Origin: Clostridium facile
Lineage (GTDB): Bacteria; Bacillota; Clostridia; Oscillospirales; Ruminococcaceae
Direction of reading: 5' to 3'
NCBI RefSeq assembly: GCF_014297275.1
Contig: NZ_JACOQK010000001.1
Span: 558,001 to 622,000 of the forward strand
DNA: 64,000 bases
The notes beneath the pieces are model-generated. The model was not told the origin of the DNA, made no database searches, and saw only the letters and a list, made by a program, of their open reading frames with translations. Position numbers and translations under genes: made by a program. Below are positions 53,477-62,924 of the stretch, one piece after another (position 1 is the first letter of the stretch; each line of letters begins with the position of its first letter).

Positions 53477-56101
53477 ATGGATAAGTTAGTGATTGGGGTT
53501 TTGGCGCACGTGGACGCAGGAAAAACCACCTTGCTGGAAGCCTTGCTATACCAGGGCGGGTGCTTAAAAAAACTGGGCAGGGTAGACCACCAGGACGCTT
53601 TTTTGGATACCCATACCCTGGAACGGGAACGGGGGATTACGATTTTTTCTAAGCAGGCTGTCCTACCTTTCCCGCAGGTGGAACTGACCCTGCTGGATAC
53701 CCCGGGGCATGTGGATTTTTCCAGTGAAATGGAACGGACGTTGCAGGTGTTGGATTACGCTGTTTTGGTCATTAGTGGGTCGGATGGTGTCCAAGGGCAT
53801 ACCCAGACCCTGTGGAATTTATTAAAACGGTACCAAGTTCCCACTTTTTTGTTTATCAATAAAACCGATTTGGATGGGGTAGACCCTTCCGCTGTAATGG
53901 ATGAGCTGAAACAGCGGCTGGACCCCAATTGTATTGATTTCCGGGACGTGTCCCAAGAGGAGTTTCTAGAATCGGTTGCTGTCTGCGATGAGGCTGTGAT
54001 GGATTCCTATTTGGAGAACAATACCATTACCCAGGAGGAGATTGCTTCCCTGGTTCAACAAAGGAAGCTGTTCCCCTGCTATTTTGGGTCTGCTTTAAAA
54101 CTGGATGGAATTGAATCGTTTGTCCATGGCTTGCTGCAATATACCAAACCGGTTGCTTACCCGGATGAGTTTGGGGCAAAAGTTTATAAGATTGCCCGTG
54201 ATCCTCAGGGAAACCGGCTTACCTACCTAAAGATTACCGGGGGCGGGCTGAAGGTGAAAACCATACTTCATGGCACTGGTATGGATGGTGGTGTATGGGA
54301 GGAAAAAGTGGACCAGATTCGGATTTATTCTGGTACCCGTTACCAAGCAGTGGAACAAGCTACAGCGGGGACGGTCTGCGCCGTAACAGGGCTAAAACAC
54401 ACCTTCCCAGGGGAAGGGCTGGGGTTTGAGCCATCCTCCTGCCACGCTGTGCTGGAGCCGGTGCTCACTTATCAAGTAATTCTTCCGGAGGGATGCGACC
54501 CCCATACCACATTGTTAAAGCTGAAACAGTTGGAGGAAGAAGACCCACAGCTTCACCTTATCTGGAACGGGCGTTTGCGGGAAATCCATGTCCAACTGAT
54601 GGGGGAAGTACAGCTGGAAATTTTAAAGCAGTTGATTTTAGACCGGTTCCAGCTGGAGGTTTCGTTTGGAGTGGGCAATATTGTCTACCGGGAAACCATC
54701 ACCCAGCCGGTGGAAGGGGTGGGCCATTTTGAACCCCTCCGCCATTATGCGGAAGTCCATCTTCTGCTGGAACCTGGCAAACCGGGAAGTGGGGTGCAGT
54801 TTACCACTTGTTGTAGTGAGGATGTACTGGACCGGAACTGGCAGAACCTAATTGTAAGCCAGCTACAGGAAACAGAACATATTGGGGTACTGACCGGTTC
54901 CCCTATTACCGATATGAAAATTACCTTATTAACGGGGCGTGCCCACTTGAAGCACACCGAAGGGGGGGATTTCCGGCAAGCGGCTTACCGTGCCTTACGC
55001 CAGGGGTTAAAATCCACCACCAGTATTTTATTGGAACCGTGGTACCAGTTCCAGCTGGAACTCCCTTCGGAATATGTAGGGCGGGCGATGTCAGATTTAC
55101 AGCGGATGTCCGGAGTGTTTGAACTGCCTCAAACCCAGGGAGATACCACTATTTTGACCGGAAAGGCCCCTGTCGCTACCATGCGGGATTACAGTATTGA
55201 GGTCACCTCGTATACCAAAGGGCACGGCAGGCTGTTTTGTAGCTTTTTGGGCTATGAACCCTGCCACAACCAGGAGGAAATCATCCAACAAATTGGCTAT
55301 GATAGCGAGCGAGACATCGAACATCCGGCTGATTCGGTGTTTTGTTCCCACGGGGCGGGATTTACGGTGAAATGGGACCAGGTGCGGGAATACATGCACG
55401 TGGAAAGCGGCTGGAAGCAGCCGGACCCAGAGGAACCAAAAGAAACAATTAAATCCCCTTCCAGCCCCCTGCCATCCAGGGAGATGGATCAGGAACTACA
55501 GGCAATTTTTGAAAAGACCTATGGCCCTATTAAGCAGAGGAATATCCTTCCTAGGGATGTTGCCCGGGAGGAGCTGGAATTTCAAAAATCCACCCAGGTG
55601 TACAAAGGGCCAGAATATCTTTTGGTGGATGGGTACAACATTATTTTCGCCAGTGAGGAACTGAAAAAAATCGCTCAGGACAATCTGGAATCCGCCCGCA
55701 TCCGGCTGATGGAAATCCTCAGCAATTACCAGGGGTTCCGGAACACCAACATAATACTGGTATTTGATGCTTACAAGGTAAAAGGGAATCCAGGAGAAGT
55801 CATCCGTTACCATAACATCAGCGTGGTATACACCAAAGAGGCAGAAACTGCTGACGCTTACATCGAAAAGACAACCTACCAGTTGGCAAAGGATTACCAG
55901 GTCAAGGTTGCTACCTCCGATTATGCGGAACAGCTGATTATTTTAGGGCATGGGGCGCTGCGGATCCCTGCCAGTTCTTTTTTAAAGGAGATTGAACTGG
56001 CAAACCAGCAGATTTCTGAAATGATTGAGAAAAACAACTGGAGCGGGAAGTCCCTTAATGTAGGGGCAGCCTTTTCCAAGGCGGAGCAATCCCAAAAATA
56101 G
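53477..56101 (+). CDS. Tet(M)-like ribosomal GTPase fused to Rae1/YacP-type NYN endoribonuclease
   Basis: An 874-residue fusion. Residues 1 to about 645 form an EF-G-like protein of the ribosomal protection group: AHVDAGKT (10-17), DTPGH (74-78), NKTD (128-131) and domains 2-5 of EF-G. A proline-rich linker (about 650-670) leads to a C-terminal NYN domain that closely follows Bacillus YacP/Rae1: LLVDGYN (D718), FDAYKVKG (D764), TKEAETADAYIEK (D793), VATSDYAEQ (D815), GHGALR. All four NYN acidic residues are present. Rae1 cleaves mRNA in the ribosomal A site, where Tet(M)-type factors also bind, so a ribosome-dependent nuclease is a strong inference. The start is ATG 53477, preceded by GGTGAG. 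It may be annotated as tetracycline resistance by homology; that activity is not shown. Confidence 0.9.
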   Translation: MDKLVIGVLAHVDAGKTTLLEALLYQGGCLKKLGRVDHQDAFLDTHTLERERGITIFSKQAVLPFPQVELTLLDTPGHVDFSSEMERTLQVLDYAVLVISGSDGVQGHTQTLWNLLKRYQVPTFLFINKTDLDGVDPSAVMDELKQRLDPNCIDFRDVSQEEFLESVAVCDEAVMDSYLENNTITQEEIASLVQQRKLFPCYFGSALKLDGIESFVHGLLQYTKPVAYPDEFGAKVYKIARDPQGNRLTYLKITGGGLKVKTILHGTGMDGGVWEEKVDQIRIYSGTRYQAVEQATAGTVCAVTGLKHTFPGEGLGFEPSSCHAVLEPVLTYQVILPEGCDPHTTLLKLKQLEEEDPQLHLIWNGRLREIHVQLMGEVQLEILKQLILDRFQLEVSFGVGNIVYRETITQPVEGVGHFEPLRHYAEVHLLLEPGKPGSGVQFTTCCSEDVLDRNWQNLIVSQLQETEHIGVLTGSPITDMKITLLTGRAHLKHTEGGDFRQAAYRALRQGLKSTTSILLEPWYQFQLELPSEYVGRAMSDLQRMSGVFELPQTQGDTTILTGKAPVATMRDYSIEVTSYTKGHGRLFCSFLGYEPCHNQEEIIQQIGYDSERDIEHPADSVFCSHGAGFTVKWDQVREYMHVESGWKQPDPEEPKETIKSPSSPLPSREMDQELQAIFEKTYGPIKQRNILPRDVAREELEFQKSTQVYKGPEYLLVDGYNIIFASEELKKIAQDNLESARIRLMEILSNYQGFRNTNIILVFDAYKVKGNPGEVIRYHNISVVYTKEAETADAYIEKTTYQLAKDYQVKVATSDYAEQLIILGHGALRIPASSFLKEIELANQQISEMIEKNNWSGKSLNVGAAFSKAEQSQK

Positions 56102-56176
56102 CGGGGATTATGATAGGGCATCGATAATACGCACCAACTAGACTTTTATCTTATGAAAGGAAGCGGGGATACCTTG

Positions 56177-56204
56177 TTGTTTTATTGACAAAATCAGATA
56201 AAAT
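56177..56204 (+). promoter_or_regulatory. Possible promoter of the subtilase gene
   Basis: TTGTTT (56177-56182) and TAAAAT (56199-56204) with 16-bp spacing give a long leader of about 220 nt. Confidence 0.4.
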
Positions 56205-56304
56205 TCAGCTTTTCCCAGATAGCTTACCGTTGGGCGCTTATTATAGAAGGACACTAGTTGTGTAGACAACATCCTTTTGGGCTTTACATAACTGGAAAGG
56301 GAAC

Positions 56305-56340
56305 GCCTGGCAGCATTGTGTCAATTGCTTCCCAGGCAGG
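56305..56340 (+). other. Hairpin in the subtilase leader
   Basis: GCCTGG and CCAGGC enclose a second helix (AGCA-TTG with CAA-TGCT), giving a long interrupted stem without a T-tract. It lies about 40 bp before a ribosome binding site and a very short open frame. Confidence 0.4.
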
Positions 56341-56394
56341 TTCCAGGTCAATATGGCTGCTCAATCACAACAGTGGAAGAAAGGAGGAACGTTT

Positions 56395-56421
56395 GTGACA
56401 GCCAAAGAATTCATTTCATAG
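56395..56421 (+). CDS. Possible eight-codon leader peptide before the subtilase
   Basis: AAAGGAGGAAC is followed by GTG and eight codons (MTAKEFIS) and a stop, 16 bp before the subtilase ATG, which has its own AAAAGGAGAG site. The strong binding site with a tiny frame suggests a translated leader peptide or translational coupling. It may also be chance. Confidence 0.25.
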   Translation: MTAKEFIS

Positions 56422-56437
56422 AAAAGGAGAGTGCATT

Positions 56438-59400
56438 ATGAAAAAGTTAATCAGTGCAGTACTGGCTGCGTCGTTGGCTGCCAGTGTACTCACGACAGGG
56501 GCATGGGCTGCCGGACAGGCAGAAGTGGATACAAACCCTAATTATGTAGAAGGGGAAGCGATTGTATGCATCAATGGAGGAGCAGACGCGCTTTACCGGG
56601 CAAATCGGAGTAGGAGCGCTGGCTTTGAAGTGGAAACCCTGATGGAAATCCCATCCGAACCGCAAGGAAAAGCCCGTTCCGCATCCAATCAAGCGGAACA
56701 GAGCCTGGTGTTGGTAAAAAGCCAGCAGGATACCCAGGATTTGATTGCAGAATTGGAAAACAACCCGATGGTAGCGTATGCGGAACCAAACTACTACGTG
56801 GAGCCATATAATAGCCCTACTGACCCTTATTACGACTACCAGTGGGCATTGGATAACAAGATGGACAATGGTGAGGAATCTGGAAGGGCAACTGTAGACG
56901 CCAACCTGAATCAGGCATGGAACCAGATGGACAATACCACAACCGATACCCCTGTTGTGGCGGTATTGGATTCCGGCGTTGACTACAACCACCCAGACTT
57001 GCAGGGCGTCATGTGGGACGATGGATTAAATTACCCTACATTAACCGCGATGGGCGGTGGAAAATACGGTTACAACGCTTCCGCCAGTGGCGTAATGGAG
57101 CAGACTGACGATCCAATGGATACTTTAGTTGGTCACGGTACCCACTGCGCCGGCATTATCGCTTCCCAATGGGACAACAACAAAGGCACAGCTGGTATTA
57201 ACTCAGATGTGGAAATCATGGCGGTTAAATTTATAGGAGGAGAACAAGATACGATTAGCGGGGCAGTGGAAGGATATGCCTACATCCAGGCTGCAAAACA
57301 GGCAGGCGTCAATGTTGTGGCGATCAATAATTCTTGGGGTGTTGCGGAATATAATGGAATACAACTTCATTCCATTACAACCGCTATTGACGCAGTGGGA
57401 AAATTAGGGGTGTTATCCTGCTTTGCCGCGGGGAACTCCTCCACCAACAACGACTTGAACGTGGGCTCTAATCCAAATTATAACCCTTATCTGGTTACCG
57501 TCGGCGCACTGGAAAGCCAGGGGTATGCCGCTTATTTCTCCTGCTATGGGGAAACTACGGTGGATGTATTCGCTCCAGGGACACAAATCCTTGCCCCAAC
57601 TAGTTCGGATACCAGTATGTTCCCTTATGATCAGCACGAGATGCCACCGCAGTACCTCCCACAACTGATGGAGGAAAGCGAATCCTATTTTTATAAGGAT
57701 TTTGAGGATGGGGATACATCGGTTACTTTGCAACTCATTGATGGGGAAGGCAATGTAGTGGAAACCGCAACACAGCAGGAGCTGACTCCAGGCTATACCA
57801 GTTCCAAAGGGTTGCAGCTTCCTTTGACTGGGATTGAGGAAGGGGAAAACTTCGCGATCCAGATGAACTTCCAAAAATCTGACTTGGCCAATATCGACTT
57901 GAACCAGCCTGTCTACTTCGCGTTACAGGGTGGAATTGACAATGCCATGTATGGAAAAACGTTAGTGGTTCAATATTATAATGAAGATGGCAACTGGGAG
58001 GAGCTTCCCAGCACAACTTATTCTGAGGAAGGTCCTTTATCTGCCCGATTGCGGTTTACTGACTATAACTGGAACCAATCCTCCTCGGAGCTGGCGGAAA
58101 CCTCTTTCCTGCAAGCAGAAGGTGACACAGTTTCTTTGCGTTTCGTACCGAAAAACGGAACATTAGAGAACAAAACAGGGGACGCTGTATTCCGGTTGGA
58201 TGATGTTGGATTTGGAAAATCCGCAATCCCTTATTATTATGCGGATGGTACTTCTATGGCTTGCCCAATGGTAACAGGGATTGCCGCTTTATTAGCTTCC
58301 AAGGCGGATGAATCCGGCGCAAGGCTATATGATATCAACGAGGTTTCCGCCCGTATCAAAGGGGGAGTGAACCGGGAAGAAGCGATTGATTTAGAAGATA
58401 AGTCCGTATCCCAGGGATTTATCGACGCATCGGCCTGCTTTGACGGCCAAAAATTAGTGCCTGTACTAAATGATATCCAGGTAGATGGGAGCACCGCAAC
58501 CCTGACCGGGTATTTCTTTGGGGAACAGGGCAATTTGACCGTTGGAGGAAAAGAAGCGACTGTACAGGAATGGAACGATAATTCGATTACTTTTACCTTG
58601 CCAGAAGATGTTTCTGGCAAACAGGAAATCATCGTAACCTCTAAAGATGGGGATTATGGCCGTGATTTCTTCAATATCAGCGTGCCAACGAAAGGGTTTA
58701 CTTCCTTAAACGCGCCAAATCTTGACTATGGTTCCTCTATGGGATATGGATTGACTTCCGCTGATGGTTTGCCATTCGCTATGGCAGCGGCTGGCGATAA
58801 GATTGTATCTTTCGGTTATATGGCAGATACCAATGATTTCTATTTAGAAATGTATGATATCCCAACCAACCAGTGGGAAAAAGTGGCGCTTCCAGAAGAA
58901 ATCCTGTATTTAGGATGGAGTGAGTTTTCCTCCATGGCAGCGGGAACGGATGAAATCTATTTGAGCTATATTTCAAGTGAAGGCTCTAACATGTTGGGTA
59001 CTTACCACCTGGATACCAATACCTGGACAACGACGCCAACCCAGTTATCCGGTTCCGAAGCATTGGTGGTTTACCAAAACCGCCTGATTGCGGTTGGCGG
59101 GGAAGTGGTTATGGATAACGGCGACGGAACATTTGATTGCAACCCGCTTGCCAGTGTTGCTGTCATCAACCCATACACCGGAGAGATTGTGGAGATGCTG
59201 CCGGATATGCCAGCGGCCCGTGCCGGAGCCAAAGCCTATGTTTCCGGCGACCAGTTAGTGGTGACAGGAGGCTATTTCGGACTGTGGGGCGTGCTGTTAG
59301 GGGATGAGATGGAAACCTACCACAACACCATGGTTTACGATGGAACCACATGGACCGAATATGAGGATGATTTCCTCAGCGACAATAACAGCCAGTTTGA

Positions 59401-60259
59401 CCCTATGCAAACCCTGGATTACGCCATCGGCGCAACCGATACCGGCTTAATTGTAACAGGACCTGTATCCGGTTTGGGGCAGGATTCCATGATGGACACT
59501 TGGCGTTTTGACGCTTCCAATGGCAACTGGAGCGGGGACACAAACCTGTTATATCACCAGGGCAAAACCGTCCGTAACATTGGGGTAAGCTATCAGGATA
59601 AATTCTATGTGTTGTCTTATAACGGGGAACAATTAATATTCCGGTGTGCGGATATCCAGTGTGCTGGCCCTACAGCCAACCCAACCCAGGTAGACCCACC
59701 TTACTTAGATACTCCGGCAAACCTGGCGGATAACTGGATTTATGACGCCGCCCAGTATATGTATGAAAACGGTTTGATGACGGGTACTACCCCAACTACA
59801 TTTGACCCAGCAGTACCAATGAACCGAGCACAGTTTGCTACTGTATTGTACCGTATAGCAGGGGAACCAGAAACAGACTATGTTGCGAAATTTCCAGATG
59901 TATTGGATGGTTGGTTCTATTCTGACCCTGTTACATGGGCAACTCAAAACGGCATTATTACTGGTTATGAGGATGGCAACTTTGGGCCAGCAGTCAATAT
60001 TACCCGGGAACAGATTGTAACGATGCTGTTCCGTTATGCAAACGATATGGGATATGATACCTCACAAAGGGTATCTCTGGATGAATATGTGGATGGAAGT
60101 TCTGTAAGCGGGTTTGCGAAGGACGCCATGGAATGGGCGTTAGCCGTAGGCATTATTAAAGGACAGAATAACCAGGGTATGATTGACCCACAAGGGGAAT
60201 CTGGCCGTGTTGTAGGCGCGACTATCTTTATGCGGTTTATGGAATTTTACCAACTATAA
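56438..60259 (+). CDS. Cell-surface subtilisin-like protease with Kelch-like region and SLH domains
   Basis: Secreted S8 serine protease of 1273 residues. Signal peptide (about 1-25), propeptide (to about 120), then a complete catalytic set: D178 (AVLDSGVD), H233 (GHGTHCAG), oxyanion N333 (AAGNSS) and S606 (DGTSMACP). About 190 extra residues (around 405-595) sit between the oxyanion Asn and the nucleophile, resembling a beta-rich carbohydrate- or protein-binding insert. After the protease come an IPT/TIG-like domain (about 675-755), a beta-propeller/Kelch-like region (about 790-1075) and three SLH domains (about 1098-1273) that should bind a pyruvylated wall polymer. Its substrates are unknown; trimming of neighbouring surface proteins is possible. 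Confidence 0.92.
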   Translation: MKKLISAVLAASLAASVLTTGAWAAGQAEVDTNPNYVEGEAIVCINGGADALYRANRSRSAGFEVETLMEIPSEPQGKARSASNQAEQSLVLVKSQQDTQDLIAELENNPMVAYAEPNYYVEPYNSPTDPYYDYQWALDNKMDNGEESGRATVDANLNQAWNQMDNTTTDTPVVAVLDSGVDYNHPDLQGVMWDDGLNYPTLTAMGGGKYGYNASASGVMEQTDDPMDTLVGHGTHCAGIIASQWDNNKGTAGINSDVEIMAVKFIGGEQDTISGAVEGYAYIQAAKQAGVNVVAINNSWGVAEYNGIQLHSITTAIDAVGKLGVLSCFAAGNSSTNNDLNVGSNPNYNPYLVTVGALESQGYAAYFSCYGETTVDVFAPGTQILAPTSSDTSMFPYDQHEMPPQYLPQLMEESESYFYKDFEDGDTSVTLQLIDGEGNVVETATQQELTPGYTSSKGLQLPLTGIEEGENFAIQMNFQKSDLANIDLNQPVYFALQGGIDNAMYGKTLVVQYYNEDGNWEELPSTTYSEEGPLSARLRFTDYNWNQSSSELAETSFLQAEGDTVSLRFVPKNGTLENKTGDAVFRLDDVGFGKSAIPYYYADGTSMACPMVTGIAALLASKADESGARLYDINEVSARIKGGVNREEAIDLEDKSVSQGFIDASACFDGQKLVPVLNDIQVDGSTATLTGYFFGEQGNLTVGGKEATVQEWNDNSITFTLPEDVSGKQEIIVTSKDGDYGRDFFNISVPTKGFTSLNAPNLDYGSSMGYGLTSADGLPFAMAAAGDKIVSFGYMADTNDFYLEMYDIPTNQWEKVALPEEILYLGWSEFSSMAAGTDEIYLSYISSEGSNMLGTYHLDTNTWTTTPTQLSGSEALVVYQNRLIAVGGEVVMDNGDGTFDCNPLASVAVINPYTGEIVEMLPDMPAARAGAKAYVSGDQLVVTGGYFGLWGVLLGDEMETYHNTMVYDGTTWTEYEDDFLSDNNSQFDPMQTLDYAIGATDTGLIVTGPVSGLGQDSMMDTWRFDASNGNWSGDTNLLYHQGKTVRNIGVSYQDKFYVLSYNGEQLIFRCADIQCAGPTANPTQVDPPYLDTPANLADNWIYDAAQYMYENGLMTGTTPTTFDPAVPMNRAQFATVLYRIAGEPETDYVAKFPDVLDGWFYSDPVTWATQNGIITGYEDGNFGPAVNITREQIVTMLFRYANDMGYDTSQRVSLDEYVDGSSVSGFAKDAMEWALAVGIIKGQNNQGMIDPQGESGRVVGATIFMRFMEFYQL

Positions 60260-60283
60260 AATTTTAAGTAATATGTAAGATGA

Positions 60284-60315
60284 TGGCTCCATTGAAAAAA
60301 TGGGGCCAGTTTTTT
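60284..60315 (+). terminator. Terminator after the subtilase gene
   Basis: TGGCTCCATT with AATGGGGCCA (10 bp, one G-U pair) is followed by GTTTTTTG. Confidence 0.85.
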
Positions 60316-60590
60316 GCCTTCTATTGAAATAAAACCTGGATAAACTCATTTATTCTGAAAGAAATAACATAGGATGAATTTAGAACGGTAAAAATGAATG
60401 ATAAAGTGAAATACAGTTATTTCATATTGATTTTGTAAAATCCTCTGTATATGCTTAAGGATAAGTGTGAGAGTTTCATTGGATAATTTGAACGGATGCT
60501 TTTTGTTTTGTATGGTAGAGTTATCAAATATGTAAGTTTTAACAATGATTTTTACTATATTGGATTAGTAATTTTTGTTAGATTTTTTTA
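60316..60590. other. AT-rich intergenic region
   Basis: No gene is seen. Additional promoter-like pairs with 17-bp spacing occur (TTGATT to TATGCT near 60428-60456; TTGAAC to TATGGT near 60487-60515), so more than one start point for the LRR gene or a small RNA is possible. Confidence 0.35.
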
Positions 60591-60619
60591 TTGTTTTACA
60601 AATAGTTGTATGATATAAT
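60591..60619 (+). promoter_or_regulatory. Promoter of the first LRR/SLH gene
   Basis: TTGTTT (60591-60596) and a perfect TATAAT (60614-60619) with 17-bp spacing. Confidence 0.6.
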
Positions 60620-60754
60620 AAAATTATACCTTTTCATTCTACAAAAAATAATTAATTTAGGCTTAATTTGCTAATAGATTTCCAGAGTTTTGAGTATTTA
60701 TTTGCACGAACGAAAAAGTATACATTTCGTATATCGAAAAAGGAGGCGAATTAT

Positions 60755-62728
60755 ATGAAGAATTTTAAGATTATAAGACGGACATTGGCTGTGTTGCTTA
60801 GTATGGTAATGGCATGTTCGATGGCCGGGGTTTCTGTTTCGGCGGAGGGCTTGCCACAAGCTACTGCTTCGGTGGCATATACGGAGCAGCAGGATGGTTT
60901 CCAGATTGATGAAAACGGTGTGCTTCTAGAATATACGGGGAACGCCGAACATGTGGTCATTCCAGATGGGGTAACCAAAATTAGTAAATTGGCTTTTGCT
61001 AGAAATCAAACATTGGTTTCTGTTCATATGCCGGATAGTGTTACAACCATTGAAGAGTATGCTTTTATGGAGTGTTATCATTTGGAGGAGGTTTCCCTTT
61101 CTTCCAACCTAACAGCAGTAGGGGAACTTGCTTTTTATAACACCATCTGGGGGAAAAACAATCCAACTTTTGTGGTAGGTACTACTCTGTTTGGAACCGG
61201 ATATGCAAAAGGAGAGGTGGTAATTCCAGATGGTGTTACAAAAATAGGGGACAATGCTTTCTTTAGGTCTCCTGAATTAACTTCTATTATCATTCCAGAT
61301 ACTGTTACCAGTATCGGAGAGGAAGCGTTTTATCATTGCGGGAATTTAGAAAGTATTGTTATTCCAGAAGGCGTCACCGCAATAGAAAGAGCTACTTTTA
61401 TGTATTGTGAAAGTCTAAAAAATGTGACGATTCCTAACAGTGTTACCATAATTAAGCAAAGGGCGTTTTCCAATTGTGGTTTAACAGAAGTATCTATTCC
61501 AGATAGTGTTACAACAATAGAAGGCTCTGCGTTTTTGGAATGTACAAAACTGGAAAAAGTACAGATTCCAAATCGTTTAGCAACCGTAGGGGAAACTGTT
61601 TTTTACGATACCATTTGGGGAAAAAATAACCCAACTTTTGTGGTAGGTACTACCCTATTCGGAACCGGATACGCAAAAGGTACTGTAATAATACCGGATG
61701 GTATTACCAAAATAGGAGATCATGCTTTTTATCCTTGTATTGATTTGCTTTCCATTGAAATTCCAGATAGTGTTACTGCTATTGGCGAATATGCTTTTAA
61801 ATCGTGCTGGTCATTATCGGAAATAATGATACCGGAATCGGTTCGTGAGATTGGAATAGGAGCATTTGAAAATTGTGATGGCTTAACTGAAATTACTATT
61901 CCAGAAGGGGTAACCAGAATTTCCGAATTTACATTTAATGGATGTGACAACTTGCAAACGGTTCATTTACCAGATAGCCTAACCAGTATAGGATTATTAG
62001 CGTTTGAGTATTGCCATTCTTTGACTAGTATTTGCATTCCAAAAAATGTTACTTCTATTGAGGAAGCAGTATTTATGAAATGTGAGAATTTCCAAACGAT
62101 TTATGGCTATGGCGGAACTCGTGCGGCAACTTACGCAAAAGAAAATGGTTATCAGTTTATTGATTTAAACGCACCGTTTACGGATGTATCTTATGGTGAT
62201 TGGTTCTATGATGCTGTATCATTTATGTACCAATATGGTTTGATGACAGGCACAACCCCAACTACATTTGACCCAGCAGTACCAATGAACCGTGCCCAGT
62301 TCGCCACTGTATTGTACCGCCTGGCAGGGGAACCAGAAGTAGAGTATACCCCGAATTTCCCAGATGTACCGGATGGATGGTTCTATTCTGATGCCATCAC
62401 ATGGGCAACGGAAAATGGCATTATTACTGGATATGACGATGGCAATTTTGGCACCCAGGTGAATATCACAAGGGAACAGATCGTAACATTGCTATACCGC
62501 TTTGCCAACTGTGTCGGGCTGGATACCTCACAAAGAGTATCTCTTGATGAATATGTAGATGGAAATTCCGTAAGTGGTTTCGCGAAGGACGCCATGGAAT
62601 GGGCGCTTGCGGTTGGTATTATCCAAGGCCAGAACAACCAAGGTATTATTGATCCTCAAGGGGAATCGGGCCGAGCGGTTGGGGCAACCATCTTTATGAG
62701 GTTTCTCCTCAACTTTTCGTTCCAATGA
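60755..62728 (+). CDS. BspA-type leucine-rich-repeat surface protein with SLH domains (copy 1)
   Basis: Secreted protein of 657 residues. The start is ATG 60755 after AAGGAGG; the frame runs 29 codons upstream without a site. A signal peptide (core LAVLLSMVMACSMAGVSVSA) is followed by a short linker and about fourteen LRR_5 (BspA/TpLRR) repeats with the pattern IPDSVTxIxxxAFxxC. A 40-residue insertion containing IWGKNNPTFVVGTTLFGTGY occurs twice. Three SLH domains close the protein (about 485-657). BspA repeats mediate binding to host or microbial surfaces in several bacteria; the ligand here is unknown. SLH domains suggest anchoring to the same wall polymer as the subtilase. Confidence 0.9.
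   Translation: MKNFKIIRRTLAVLLSMVMACSMAGVSVSAEGLPQATASVAYTEQQDGFQIDENGVLLEYTGNAEHVVIPDGVTKISKLAFARNQTLVSVHMPDSVTTIEEYAFMECYHLEEVSLSSNLTAVGELAFYNTIWGKNNPTFVVGTTLFGTGYAKGEVVIPDGVTKIGDNAFFRSPELTSIIIPDTVTSIGEEAFYHCGNLESIVIPEGVTAIERATFMYCESLKNVTIPNSVTIIKQRAFSNCGLTEVSIPDSVTTIEGSAFLECTKLEKVQIPNRLATVGETVFYDTIWGKNNPTFVVGTTLFGTGYAKGTVIIPDGITKIGDHAFYPCIDLLSIEIPDSVTAIGEYAFKSCWSLSEIMIPESVREIGIGAFENCDGLTEITIPEGVTRISEFTFNGCDNLQTVHLPDSLTSIGLLAFEYCHSLTSICIPKNVTSIEEAVFMKCENFQTIYGYGGTRAATYAKENGYQFIDLNAPFTDVSYGDWFYDAVSFMYQYGLMTGTTPTTFDPAVPMNRAQFATVLYRLAGEPEVEYTPNFPDVPDGWFYSDAITWATENGIITGYDDGNFGTQVNITREQIVTLLYRFANCVGLDTSQRVSLDEYVDGNSVSGFAKDAMEWALAVGIIQGQNNQGIIDPQGESGRAVGATIFMRFLLNFSFQ
62220..62700 (+). repeat. 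SLH-encoding segment repeated in the neighbouring genes
   Basis: This segment is nearly identical in DNA to 63589-64000 in the next gene and clearly related to 59752-60235 in the subtilase gene. The LRR parts of the two LRR genes are much less alike than their SLH parts. Confidence 0.8.
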
Positions 62729-62759
62729 TATTGGATACTATACAAGACAATATCATTTT
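62726..62759 (+). terminator. Possible terminator after the first LRR/SLH gene
   Basis: TGATATTG and CAATATCA form a perfect 8-bp stem with a 14-nt loop followed by TTTTG. It is AT-rich, hence weak. Confidence 0.45.
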
Positions 62760-62924
62760 GAATCATTGTTTTTACTATAAATAGCTTAGAGATGGTTTGT
62801 ATGATTTTTTCTCCTATATTAGGGTAAGATAACGTTTCGAGAATAAAATAGCATTTATTTGATAACAAAATTTGCAGAGGTTCGTTTATTTTAATTTACC
62901 AAAATAAAAAAAGGAGGTATTGGT

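Noticed and set aside
53477..56101. Plain tet(M)/tet(W) tetracycline resistance gene
   Set aside because: The extra Rae1-like nuclease domain, divergence from EF-G-like resistance proteins and lack of mobile-element context argue against a simple acquired resistance gene; protection activity remains possible.
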